A stretch of 64,000 bases of DNA. Origin: Capitulum mitella (taxonomy: Eukaryota; Arthropoda; Thecostraca; Pollicipedomorpha; Pollicipedidae). The stretch lies in assembly GCA_030062745.1 (NCBI GenBank), contig CP099847.1:1782304-1846303 (forward strand), given 5' to 3'. The notes beneath the pieces were generated by a model, which was given only the letters and a program-made list of their open reading frames with translations, had not been told where the DNA came from and did not search any database. Positions 1-12,300 of the stretch are shown one piece after another. A program made the position numbers and the translations under genes. How positions within the stretch are numbered: the stretch's first letter is position 1; each line of letters starts with the position of its first letter.

Positions 1-303
1 GTGTTTATGGTCCTCCTTGGGGTTGAAAATGCACCGTTTCTCCAGGCACCAAAAATGAAAGTAAACAGAAAATTTGCGGAACTCGAAGACGAAGTGGCCG
101 AAATCAGAGAAGTTCTCAGTTTTGAAGGGGGTTAGATTTGTTCTGGTCCACTCCTTGACGAAATCCTGGTAAGTTCCTTCGTGAGAAGGGCGAAAAGTAG
201 TGATGACATACCGTTATCAAGGAAGATTACACTCGTATGTCCTGCAGATATAGAGCGTGCCTCATCAAACAATGGAATAACTTAACGCATTTTTTTCTTT
301 CAG
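1..303. other. Sequence upstream of first visible TMEM145 exon (probably intron)
   Basis: AT-rich sequence with no defensible exon. It ends in a pyrimidine tract (tttctttcag) that serves as the splice acceptor, so it is most simply the end of an intron whose 5' exon is outside the window. Confidence 0.55.
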
Positions 304-378
304 CAATGGTCTTTTCTGACACGGTTCTGCTTCCTATCCGGAGAGGGCAAGTTCTACTATGAAGTGGAGTACGACACG
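304..378 (+). CDS. TMEM145: TMEM145-like exon (first visible)
   Basis: 25 codons starting QWSFLTRFCFLSGEGKFYY and ending EYDT. A pyrimidine tract plus CAG lies at 301-303 and the donor GTAGGT starts at 379. The WxFLTRFCFLS signature opens the mature luminal domain of TMEM145, so the signal-peptide exon must lie upstream. I see no good start codon with a signal peptide in 1-303. Confidence 0.88.
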
Positions 379-3300
379 GTAGGTTCGACGCAGCTACCAT
401 TTAACTGCACGCAACTGCACACACTGATGGCAGCCATCATTTTCACACAACAGGACAATGCGAGGGTGAAAAACTTGCATCAGACTGCCAAATAATGCCT
501 AAAAAAGTCCCTAAACTGGAGATCAGCAAATGATAACCGTTTTCAAATCGGGTAAACGTAATTTGTCATCCACTACTTAAACACTTCCCCACATAACCCA
601 CTGGCAAACAGATATCACCCGCATCACTACTACTGGGTTGGCATCAAGGCCCTCTATAGGATAAGAACGTACACGACATTTTCTTCACGGCGGTGGCTTC
701 CAGTATTTTAGTAGAGGAATGCCACGTTCGCTAACAGTAGTGTCTCGTTCACACAGAGAACGCCAGCGCTGCAAGAGTTATTTCACCAAAAAAGTTTAGG
801 AAGCATATCACGATCCGGTTTGAAATTTTTTATGGAAGGGTGTTCGTAAATATTTGTGTCCATAAAGCGTTACAGCATTTCTTTTTCTTATTCAAACACC
901 CATCATCGGGTGGCCAGGAGTAGACCTCATTTATAAAGTACCGAGAAGCAGAGAGCCTGACGTTGGCAACGGTGTAAAGTAAAACATACAAAAAAAAAAC
1001 GCAAAGTCACGATACTCCCTACGCAGCAGAAGAAAATGCTTACGCAGACTTAAATTAGACTAGTAATGTATACTAGTAATGTAGTAATGTAGTAATAATG
1101 TAGACTAGTAATGTATTTGCATGCTCCATTCTAAGGTAGTCAATAGTTGAACAGTTGAATATTAAATGCTTTAACCAATGGAAGCCTAATTAAATCTTCG
1201 CTCTTTGTGAGACGAGTTTTGGTTACGTCAAACAATAATCTTAATTTCCGTAGAGGGGAGCGTTCCCCGTTTTCTGATAGCAGCAATGACATTGTGAATC
1301 ATTTTAGTAAAAACCTAGACGCATGCTCCTTCATTCAGACAGCTTGGTGTAAACGTGTTATCACGAGACATGGCGTGCACGTTGCGCGGCAATTTCCGTC
1401 CGGTCCTGTCAGCCTGCGCAGTTCGAATGGCGTGGCACGTCATGTCTGTAAGTCCATCTCTGTCAGCCAGGACACATGTTCCGGTAATAGTGGCCTCCGT
1501 TTTCAGGAAATGCGTTGTTAAAGTATGCGACCAGTGACGCAAAAGGGCGAATTCATCATCACTCGTTACTGTTATTGTAACGATGTCCTCCCTTTAAAGT
1601 TCCTAGTACCATGAAATTCAAGTCACGCAGCAGCAAACCAATGAATAGGGGACAGGGTAAAACCGTGAAAATCACTTAGAAACTCGCACTGTAAACGCTG
1701 AAGTATGTGTCGTGTAAAAGTAAGACAGAATTTTGAGACAACTTTTCTTAGAAATCGACTTCTAAAACTGCGGGCTTCAATTTGGTCATTTCGCAACATG
1801 TGTTAAGGTGAAGCCTCTTATAAGCACAAAGGTGTGAGAGCTAGTTCGGGTGTCATGAATGTTCGGATGTCAAGAATGACACCCGCGGACCGCGGGTGTC
1901 ATTCTTCGAGAGCTGGGTTATCCGTCGCCTCAAGGACTGTTGTCTGACTAACGCTGATAGTTACCGCTGTTGTCTGGCTGGTTGTGCACAGGACATTGCA
2001 GGCGCGACACCGATAATTTACTATCTCTTATGTCATGAGCATGGGTGTGATTTTTCAAAAAAGATTTTGGGTACCCAAAAGGCATATGGGGACATCCATA
2101 CATGGCGTATCGCGAAGAAAGGGGGGGGGAGGAAGGTCATGACAGGTGTTTATGCCTAAAATTCAGAGAAATGAATTTAAAAAGATATTATGGGAGGTAA
2201 ATTGCGGCAGGATGTGTTACGTAAATCATGGATGACTGCATGTACTGCATCATTAAAGAGAATATATCTGTTTTCCCGTTACCTCAAAAACACACTCAGG
2301 AGAATACTTATGATTGGTTGTGAATGATCATTTGAATGAAAAGTTCATTTCGGCCATCTTAAACCAATATCTCACGCATTCTAGTTAATGTATTTATCGA
2401 CAGTACTATCAGTGCGCGAAATATAATAACACAGTACTGGAGAAAGGAACGAATCAGTGAGCAGCAAATAATTACGAAGGTAAACCTTGGACTCACCCGA
2501 TGCTTACCCAGCGCTGTGATTTCTGTACCAGACGCAGTTATAAACGGCAGTGACAATTGTTTTGACAAATATTACCAGCGTATTTCGACCTATTCACGAA
2601 ATGCATTCCTGCGGGAAACATTCTGTTCGCGGAAATGCAGCGGTACTTGGCTGAATACATAATGGTCGTCTCCATAATTCCTATTCGTCACCTGCTGTCA
2701 GCTTCGACATCGCTGAGGGGAACGATACGCTTCCGCGTTTTGTCGGTGATTCTAGTGTTGAAAAGAAACTGCGGTTAATAGATAAAACTTGAACTGACGG
2801 CCAGCATAGTAAAATATGAGCTAACGAGAAATATTTGACAAGAATCAATGGCACGTACGCCGCCATGCATAAAAATGTCCTCTTCAGTCTCACGTGTGGA
2901 GATAAAAATCACAATTTGAGTTGATACACTCCTTGTAATGGAGGAATTCCTCCAGGAATGTCTTCTTGACGCAGCTTGACTTGGAGGGTGGTGGGGAAAG
3001 CAATAAGTGGGTGATAATGGAGAAAGTAAGTCCCGATTATTGCTGATAAAGCTGATTTTAGGTGGTTAACGCCATGGGCCTGATAATGCAACCATATCTG
3101 AATATTTAAACATAGTTTAAGTTGTGGGTGCCAAGTCGTATTGAGGGTACCCATTTCCACTTTGTGGGTGCCGTGGCGCCCACAAAGAGATAGGGAATCA
3201 CACCCCTGGTTGCGAGAAATACAATGCAAACGTTACTGATGGATAGAAATGTACAGACATTGTTTTTGTAGTACCGCACTTGTCGCTGGCCGCGTGAAAC

Positions 3301-6300
3301 TGCTGCTGAACAAGACGAACTTGCAGAAACTCTGCGGCATTTATTGTTCCCATTTAACTTTTGTGGACATTAATGTTTTTACGTTTCATTTTCAGGCCTT
3401 CTAGCGGGTTTTAACCTGCGCACGACCGTCGGTTTGTTTCGAACACGCGCGACTGGGGGGGGGGGGCAGTTGGCCGCCCCCTCTAACTCACGAACGGTTG
3501 GTCGCAAGATAAAAATAAACATACCGTTGCAAAGCTTGTGACGAGTAGAGCTCGAAACTGGTCTCATTTTTAGTTTTAGGTAATATGTAAGCAATTTACG
3601 CCCTATGTATGCTTTCTCATAGCCGACTGCATGAGACCGAGAAATGGCCTGGATCTCAAGGGCTGTGACTAATAACGCATAGGTAAAAGCACCAGCGCAC
3701 AAGTAAAGGTCCGCGGATGCCGATACACGTCTAATTTCCCAGATTTCTTCAATATATACGCCGAAACGTTGAGTTAAAGACACGGCAGTTCTCGCGTTAG
3801 CTTTAGGCGTGCGCCGCTGCCGTATGCGGTACCAAATTGACGGAAACTAATTTTAGCGTTCCTTCATTTTTGCAAAAAAGACGATCTATGTATATTTGAT
3901 TGATCTTTGTGTTTCTTGTGATGGTTTCTCATGCTTAAATTTTGGAAAAATTCATTAGTTACCAATCTACAGAATTGGCGGAGCTTTATTCGCAAGAACC
4001 TGTTTATTTGCAAAATATGCTACTTTGTCAAACTTTTTGAGGTTCCTGGTATTACTTACGTCTGTGCAAGCTAGTTCTGCCATTTCTCCCCATTCTGAGT
4101 AATTCATCGCCGATTTTGACAGTGGTACATTTTGGCCCACTACAGTTATTCGTGACCTGACCTCAGGTCAATGGCTGGAAGTCATTGATACTTTGCCCAA
4201 TGACGGTAACTAGATGTCTGCTTCACTCCACACTAAAAATGTTATGAAATATTCCGTCAATTTCCGAAAAAACGACGACATGTCTTAAAAATGGGCTTGA
4301 TCTTAGATCGATTACCCGGGAAATTCCGAAAAATCTGAGATAGCAGATTTGTTGCAACTATGACGATCACTAATCCCTGAAAGTATTATTGAGATATCTC
4401 GTTTTGCAAAAAAGTTAGAGGGCGCTAAACTTTTTTGGACATAGGTCTGTTTGACCTGACCTAGGTCAGGCACCTGACCTGATCTGAGGTCAAAATTTTG
4501 ACAAGAGATGTAAAATTGATGAAGCAAAAGGTACACAAAGTTTCGTGACTCTGTGTTTGTTTGTTCTCTCGCAATCCCAGAAAAACCTCAGGGAAGGGGG
4601 GGCAGTCAACTGTCCTCCCCCAGTCGGGGACAGGTTAAAATATTACGAGGATACGGGGTCACATGAAGGTGGCTTGGTCCGTGAACTCCTTAAGCACCAG
4701 AAATCAATACATGTGGCGAAACTCCACCACGTAGTGAGGGGTAACTGAAGCGAAACTTACAGCGTAACTTACATTTCATAAACAGAAACGGAAAATTCCG
4801 CAGCTTCACAGACAAGTAACGAATCGCTTTCAAGCGTTTTGTCGTAACAATATAGGTGAAGACATATATTTTTCGCATTTGGTTCGCAATTCCGTAGTTC
4901 AACAACTCCCATCTGCTCTTTAGTTGCGGTGCTGTTAAATTTCCTTCGCACACCGTAAGTGACTTTGCAGAGCTTGATGTCCACCACATGCGAATACATG
5001 CTCATTGACTCACATTCGAATAAACGGGTTTTTGCTGTATGTTTCTAGAACGCAACCAGTCCTGTACCGTGACACCATCCCCAGCAGTATTTCTAAACTC
5101 TCTGGAATGCCGGGCACGCCTCCCAGTGAACATCAGACTGCTGACACTGGTGGTCGGGACCCCGCGCTGTCCGCAGCGCATTACAGTGCAAGAAATGGGA
5201 TAGATGAGGGTTTTACGGAGACTGGCAGAGGCTTAACTTTTACGAAACCTCCTAATATGCCTGAGAAGACGGCCTGAACGTAACGAAACGTGTGACCTGT
5301 GCTAGACGGTCTGCTGTGCCAATAACCCATTTCCGTCGGATAAGAACGGCAGTATCAAGCGGTATCACAAAGGCCGTAAACACCAGTATCACCATGCATT
5401 ACCGAAATACTTCCGCCGACCTTTGCCTGTAGCCTTCAGCTCTGATGGGCTATCGAATCGTCCTCCCCGGCCCCATGACGTCTCATCGGCTTTCCCGGTC
5501 GTGGGCTTCGTCATAACGCCCTGCGACGTCCGGCCCGTTGCAGAAGTACGCCGTGCAAAAGCTGCTGCTGTACTATGACACCGAGGACCAGTGGCCGGCC
5601 ATCTACAAAAATGGGAAGGTAACGTTCGTCGGGAGACGAGTCAGCGGGGCTCCACCGCGGCCGTATGGCCGGCGCGACAAACGATCGACTCAAAACCGCT
5701 GCGTCGTGCGACAGGTGCAAAAATCGTTGCCTCAGGACACGAAAAGAAAACTGAGAGATAAGGCCATTTAAAATGAAATTGCGCCAGCAGCCCAGTGAAA
5801 GCGTGTGGTGTTACAAGTGCAAAGTCGTTACTGCAAGGCGTAAAAATAGAGATAATAATTGGGTTATGGCCGTTCAAAGTAAATCTGCGACAACGTGACG
5901 CGACCTGCATGACAAAATGTAAATTGCCCACTAACTACGCGACGTACTCGGTTATTGCTTTGGCGACGGTAAAGCAGTTATTTAGCCTAATAATGCTGCG
6001 ACCAGTACAGTTAAGAAACCCATGACCTTTTAGCGAATATCTTAATATCCTCATTCGTCAGTTCCCAAGCCAGCAATCAAGGCAGCAGTATTGTTCGAAA
6101 TATTTGTGTTTTAGTGTTCTTTCTCAGAGAAATCCGAAGATGTGAACAATTCTTTCGTGCTTCGTAACTTCGCCGTGAGTTGAAAGTGCCGTCTTTTATA
6201 CATGATTTGCCCAATGGTCCAATGTTGTCGTTTAAATCGGCGAGAATTCTGTTTTTTTTCTTGGTGCTGATTCTTTATCTGCAACCTTTTCAGGATACGT

Positions 6301-9300
6301 TTGTAAATATCCTTGGTAGCTTAACCTTAAGCTATGCCTTCGACTCAGATTTTCTTCACTAAATGTTTAAAAGAATACGTAAACTTCTAAACGCCTGCTG
6401 CAAGCTCATGTGAACAATTATGTTTACTTCGTTTCGGTGGGTATCTAATTGCTAAGCCGTTCCTCGTTGGTGACTCAGCGCGTAACCTCCAGTCCTCCGC
6501 CAATGTCGGCAGTCGTGTCAAGAGAAGCTGGCAGTGCTGGATGAGCCGGTACGGCATCAGTTCGTCAACCTGTCGACGCAGTTCAGCACGTTCAGCGGCT
6601 GCGAGATCCGCCGCCATTCGGGCGAGCGCACCTCCTACCTGTGCCGCGGCAACCGTACCTTCTTCTCGGCCCGCGAACGCTGGTGGTTCATTGCCGTCAG
6701 CAACTGCGAGTCGGAGAAGGTGACAAACTGGCAGGGAAGGGGGGGGGAGGTCCGACGGATGAGACGGCCGAGTGGGAGTGGTGCAGGTTAGCTGGCAGGG
6801 CGGGGCCAGGGCGAACCCTGGAGGCTCAGTCAGCCGTCAAAGGGGGTCGGTGGCGGCTCGTCGAGATGTAGGAAGGGCATCGCACCAAGCGGCTAGCATC
6901 CTGCGAGAGCCGTTTGTTTCCGTGATGACGATTTCAGCGTCAGCCTGTAGTCAGCACTAGATGCCTGCATCGCACTATTACCGTCAAAATGACATCACTG
7001 AGACCGTGAGCGTGTCATTCAAATTCACCGTGGCATTCAAACCTGAGACCGCGAGCTAGCAGTGTTGCTGCCGAACCGCAAACGTCTCTGAGAAATTTTG
7101 GGACCGTACGACATTTTTAAACCCTGTCAGATCATGTACTCAGCAGACCAACATCCGCTGGGTGGCCAGCAACCAACCGAGCGCTTTCCAGAGCAGCTGA
7201 ATCTGTTTAAGCCAATGGTGTGACGATGCCTGTTCCGGACCGTTCCATCTGAGGTCACCAGATGCGGTCCATGTACCGCAGGGGCTGAGCCTGAAGTACA
7301 GCTTTCTGATGACGAACGGCCCTCCCGACAACGTCTGGACGTACCATTTCTCCGCCGACGAGATGTGTGAGTTGAGCTCTGCTAGCCCTGGCTCGCCACC
7401 ATTCCTGCTGATCATTACGTCCGTAGTGGCATAATGGACATTACTGCCTGTCAAAACAGGTTAGTTCAGTACTCTACCCCTGACGGAAAGATCAAAGCGA
7501 GTTGTGGTCCTGCAGCTGGGAAATATGAAACAGTCCTCATTCTTAGCTAGGCAGTGGTAATGGATGGCATGTATTTATCCATTCTTAACAATGCAATGTC
7601 AAGTGCCGAAAGAACAGGAGCCTCCAGAAAGTTGGGGTGGGTTTGAGACTATATACGATTCTTTTCCACTTATTTCTGTGGTGAGCTGTGTGTTGCAACA
7701 TTACTCATGTTGTTTTAACTTTCAATAATTTAGGTGTGCATGGCAGGATGGATACAACATAAACATGGTGACTGAAACTCAGATTTGTTTCAGACATACT
7801 CAGGACCAACATTTGTATGCTATGCGCTCAAATGGCAATCCTTTTCATCAGCATCATTCTTGCAGGTACTCTTTTTTATTTATGATTTCATGCTTAAACT
7901 CGATTTGTTTGATATCTTCCCTCCACTCCTTTCATTCATTTTCTTAGTCATTCCAGACCGATATCGATTGCAATAATAGCTTCAATAAGCTGCTGCTAGC
8001 CACTTCAAATGAATGTTTTCATGCACATCCCTAAGCATGGCTGACGATCCCGGGGTGATGGGGAGCGTGGACGCCGAAATATTCAGCTTAATAATAGGTC
8101 TGTGGCAATGACTGGAAAGAAACTGTCTGAAATCCGCATGATTCGCGTGATTGAACTCGCGTCATGTTTACCTCCAGAGGTTGTGCTGCTCTTTGATTCT
8201 CCTTAAGATTGACTCCGAGCTGCTCCTACGCAGCCCCCCTCCTCCGTGTGACCTGGCCACGCCGTGTCCCCAGTGGAGCTGCGGACCCGCGGCCTCTTCC
8301 ACACCACCTACAAGGTGTTCATGGTGGCCGTGCTCCTGCAGACGGCAGGCCTGATCCTGCTCTGCGCCGCCTACGGCCGTTACGCCCACGACGGCGTCGG
8401 CCTGCCCAAGACGAAGCTGGCCGGTACGGCCGCAGCTTCGGACATCCCGGAGGGTCCGCCATGTTTGCTGAAACTTTGTGGCCGCGACCGTGACGGTTGT
8501 GCCATGTTTTCTGAGTGTGGTAGTAGTGACTATAAGCTACACAGGCGACTGACACGGATTTTTCATAACAGGATTTTCACTGCTTGCGATAAGCTCCCCT
8601 TCATAGTCTCGATGGAACTATCTACGCACAGTTTCATGGAACAATGACAGGGCGTTGACGGAAATTCATCAATACATGTGAAAACAAAATTTGTGAAGGT
8701 CCGTCTGTATAAAATCCTGTATCTCTTGTCTCCATAATTCAGGCCACGGTTTCTCGTAACTTGTCCATCTCGGGCGGGGGGGGGGGGAGGGTGTGTGTGT
8801 AAAAAAGCGACGTTTGCGCATCAGCATACTAGCAGTACGCGCTCTGGCAAATAAGAAAGCAGAACATTGTTTCTTCTGATTGGCAGGTCGCATTCTGGAA
8901 GCGGGCAGCGACTTCACGTTCCTGCTGTTGCTTCTGCTCTGTGCCAAAGGGTACACCATCACGCGCGGCAGGCTGCGGCAGTCCAGCGCCATCAAGCTGA
9001 CCATCTTCCTGTCGCTGTATGTCGTCTCCTGGGGCGTTCTCTTTGTCTACGAACAACTGGTGAGCTTTTCGTGCCGTAGGCAGTAATGCTGGTGGCGATA
9101 TCTAAATGGTGGCGATTCGAGATACGGATATGTGCAGGTCATTCAGCACATCATGGCTTGGGCGAGATCATCTCTCCCGCATTGGAAAGATGCAAAAGAT
9201 GACCATAATGTCAACCATCGTCTCAGTTCCGACTGGTAGGCTATACCGCACCCGTCCTCTTGGGGAACTGGACGTGCAAAACGAGGAGATGACGTCACTC

Positions 9301-12300
9301 GGGCCCTACCGCGTCAGCCGATATGCGCCTCTCCACTCTCCTGACAGGGTTTCTGAACAGAAAAGCCCTAGCCTGCCTGGGTCTTCGCTGTCCTGAGGGC
9401 ACCCACCCACCACCCTTCTTCGGAGCGAGCGATCGATTCGCCGACGTCAGAGCATTAGCCTTGAATGCGTCGCTCCGAATTCCGACTGTCTAGTCGTCCG
9501 GCCGCCGACTTCTGACATTTGCGCCAGGAAACTGTGACGTAATGCCACCGAACGCTCCAGGCTCACAGACAGCGCGAGGCGTCTCGTTTGCCGGTCATCA
9601 TGTTAACGCGATCAGCCGCGGGGGGGGGAGGGGGTGATCAGGCGGCCGCTGGTGGCCGTCTGGAAGACCGCGCCGCCATCTGGAATGGCCGGACGACCGT
9701 CTGACCGGAGGCGGCCCGGCTGGAATGACCCGCCCCCACGCGATCCGGAAATAATAACAGTCTCCGGTCCCGCGGCCGGCGGTCACGTGATCCAGCGACT
9801 GATACGATGTCGTGTGCCCGGTTTCCGGTCGATAGCTTCGTGAGGAAGACCAAAAGAATAGATGAGTGGAGGGAGGAGAAAGGAGCAATTATCATGCCTT
9901 TCTCTGGCCCACCAAGGTTATCATGGAAGATCGTATATTTTCCGGATTAAGGTAGACCGCAGTGGTGCAGTGTCTAAAAAAAGCTAACTTGTGCAAACTG
10001 CGGTATATTTTGTCATTTTCAAAAACTGTTTCATCAGTCCCGGCATTTTCACTTCAGTTACATCGACTTCTTCCTGTACTTCCTGCACTACTCCCCTTTA
10101 GGCAGAAACGGAACGACGTCAGCGGTAGGTTAAAAAACGGCCACGTTGAGAATTCAGCGAAGCAGCCTCAGATAACGAGTGTAGCGATCTTTTAAAAGAC
10201 CAGGCGCGTTAACACACCTGCGCCAGAATTGAGGCGACTGGACAGTCGAATCTGGTTCCGTGCCGCTCGTTACTCCTGGACGACAGACTCGGGTTTCGTG
10301 CGGAGGCCCTGAATAGGACCGGGATGGATGGTGGCGTGACGTGAGCGCCGACCTTTCCGGGCCGTAGACCGGCCGCGAGGGATAATGAAACACAAGTCTA
10401 GGCCCAGAGATCGAACAGCGCTGTTCAGCAGCCACGGCCTGGAGGGAAACGTGACTGCTCCCTGCAGGTTTATGTGTCAGCTTGCTGACTATTGGGCAAA
10501 ATGGACGCGTCCTCGCAGTACGCTCTCCCACCTGATAACTTCGGGAGTGGGTTGCGTAGGCTTGGCACGAAAAGGCAGCATTGGATCAAGTCTGCCAACG
10601 CTATGACACGATGCTTTGAGGGATGCTCTGGGCGTTACCATGGAAATGCTCAGGCTGTTTGGAATCCCATATCAGGACTGCTTCATTTTTTCACGTAGAC
10701 ATCGGGACTGTGACTGCCGTCATCGGAATTTAGGGACGCGGTTCCTAGTGGTTTGGTCGTCAATGACGCACTCTGGCAGGTTTTGAGACATTCTGATAAT
10801 TTTCGTGACGCGTTTTACTAAACATTGAAGGGTTAGAGAAATGCGCCACGTGTTGGTTTGCCACGTGGCGCTGGGTTCAGAAGTCCCAGGAATGTTCCAA
10901 AGCCAGAAGCCAGTAAGAGCTGCCCCTTTAATGCTCACATAGTAAGTCCCCAGGTGACCTAAATCACCATTCCATACCAGTGAAATTGTTTAAAGACTGT
11001 CGTTGAATTCACCTGTCCTTCTGCGTACAAATCGTCAACTTTCGTTTTGTTTTCAGGTTTTACGAGCTCGGCACAATACAGCTATCTCGCACATAACCGT
11101 ATTGACTGTAACAGTGCGAAACCACTGACCGTGTCAACAATCATCCCTATAATCCGCACGGAAGAGAGACTATTCCTCAAGCCCACGCCCACTGCCGTTG
11201 TCCGTGGCCTTGCATTATTAACAGGTGCTGACGCTTGAGTCGAATCGACATCCATGGATATCACGGACTGGCATCGTTATCGACAGTTACGTCTGCCATT
11301 TTCGTTTTGTTACTAGTCGTTTCTCCTGACTCCGCGCTGTCGCGGCAGTTCTTCGACCCCGGCGAGGTGCTGTACCTGTACGAATCCCCCGGCGGCTACG
11401 GCCTGGTGGTGCTGAAGCTGCTCGGCTGGGCCATGTTCGTCTACTCGACCTCGTTCACTATCAAACACTACCCCGAGAAGTGGAGTTTCTACTTACCCTT
11501 CTCCATGTTCTACACCGTATGGTAAGCGCCCAGCGCCTGCACGCAGTGCAACGCACCAGCATGTTGATTCAGGACCTGGGAGCTGTGGTAGGGTGTTCGC
11601 TGTTAACAAACATAGAGAAATGTTGGCAAAAATTGGGGCCACATGCACATTTCTTGACGATTGTTTCCTTGTAACGCCATACGGATGATGTAAAAACTGA
11701 AAAACGTGTGTGTGTGTGTGACCTTCCGTTCCTTCGCCCGCGATAAACTTTAACGTTTTTTTATTGTTGTTGTTGACGGCTGAAAGATGGAAGGCTGAAA
11801 GACGCGTTTCCAGCCCTTTTGTCTACGGCGTCAGCTCATGACATTTCCACTGAAATGTTTACTGGACGTTTTGGCGTCATCCACAGGCGCAGCCGGGGGT
11901 GGGGGGGGGGGGCGCCCGCCTCCTTAGGACCCCATTTTTGGTAAAAACCATTGCACATCGTCTTCCCGGCACGCGGCTTGCCTTTGATTCAGTTCACACT
12001 GAGCTCCGCCCCCCACCCCCCCCGACGAAAATCCTGACTGCGCCCCTTGGCGTCATTCAAGGGCTATATGTTTAATTGGGAAACGGCACCGCAGGTACGT
12101 AATGCTGTGTAACGTCAACAGATGCGTCACAAATGCGTGACGTAACGTCACAAATGCGTAACGTCAACAAATGCATCACGAAACTCCATTCTCATGATAA
12201 AGCCTGACCCTGGAACAGATATTTCGCTTTCCGCAATTGATCGGCATACATACGCAATTATGACGTTCATGTCGATGAAACCCTTGCGACAGTGCATGGC

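Larger units (their letters stand above)
379..5543 (+). other. TMEM145-like intron 1 (5.2 kb)
   Basis: Begins GTAGGT and ends TTGCAG. It contains a short AGTAATGTA-type tandem near 1066-1115, a perfect 35-nt hairpin at 1872-1906 and the TTAA-flanked element at 3411-4638. I see no coding exon inside it. Confidence 0.75.
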
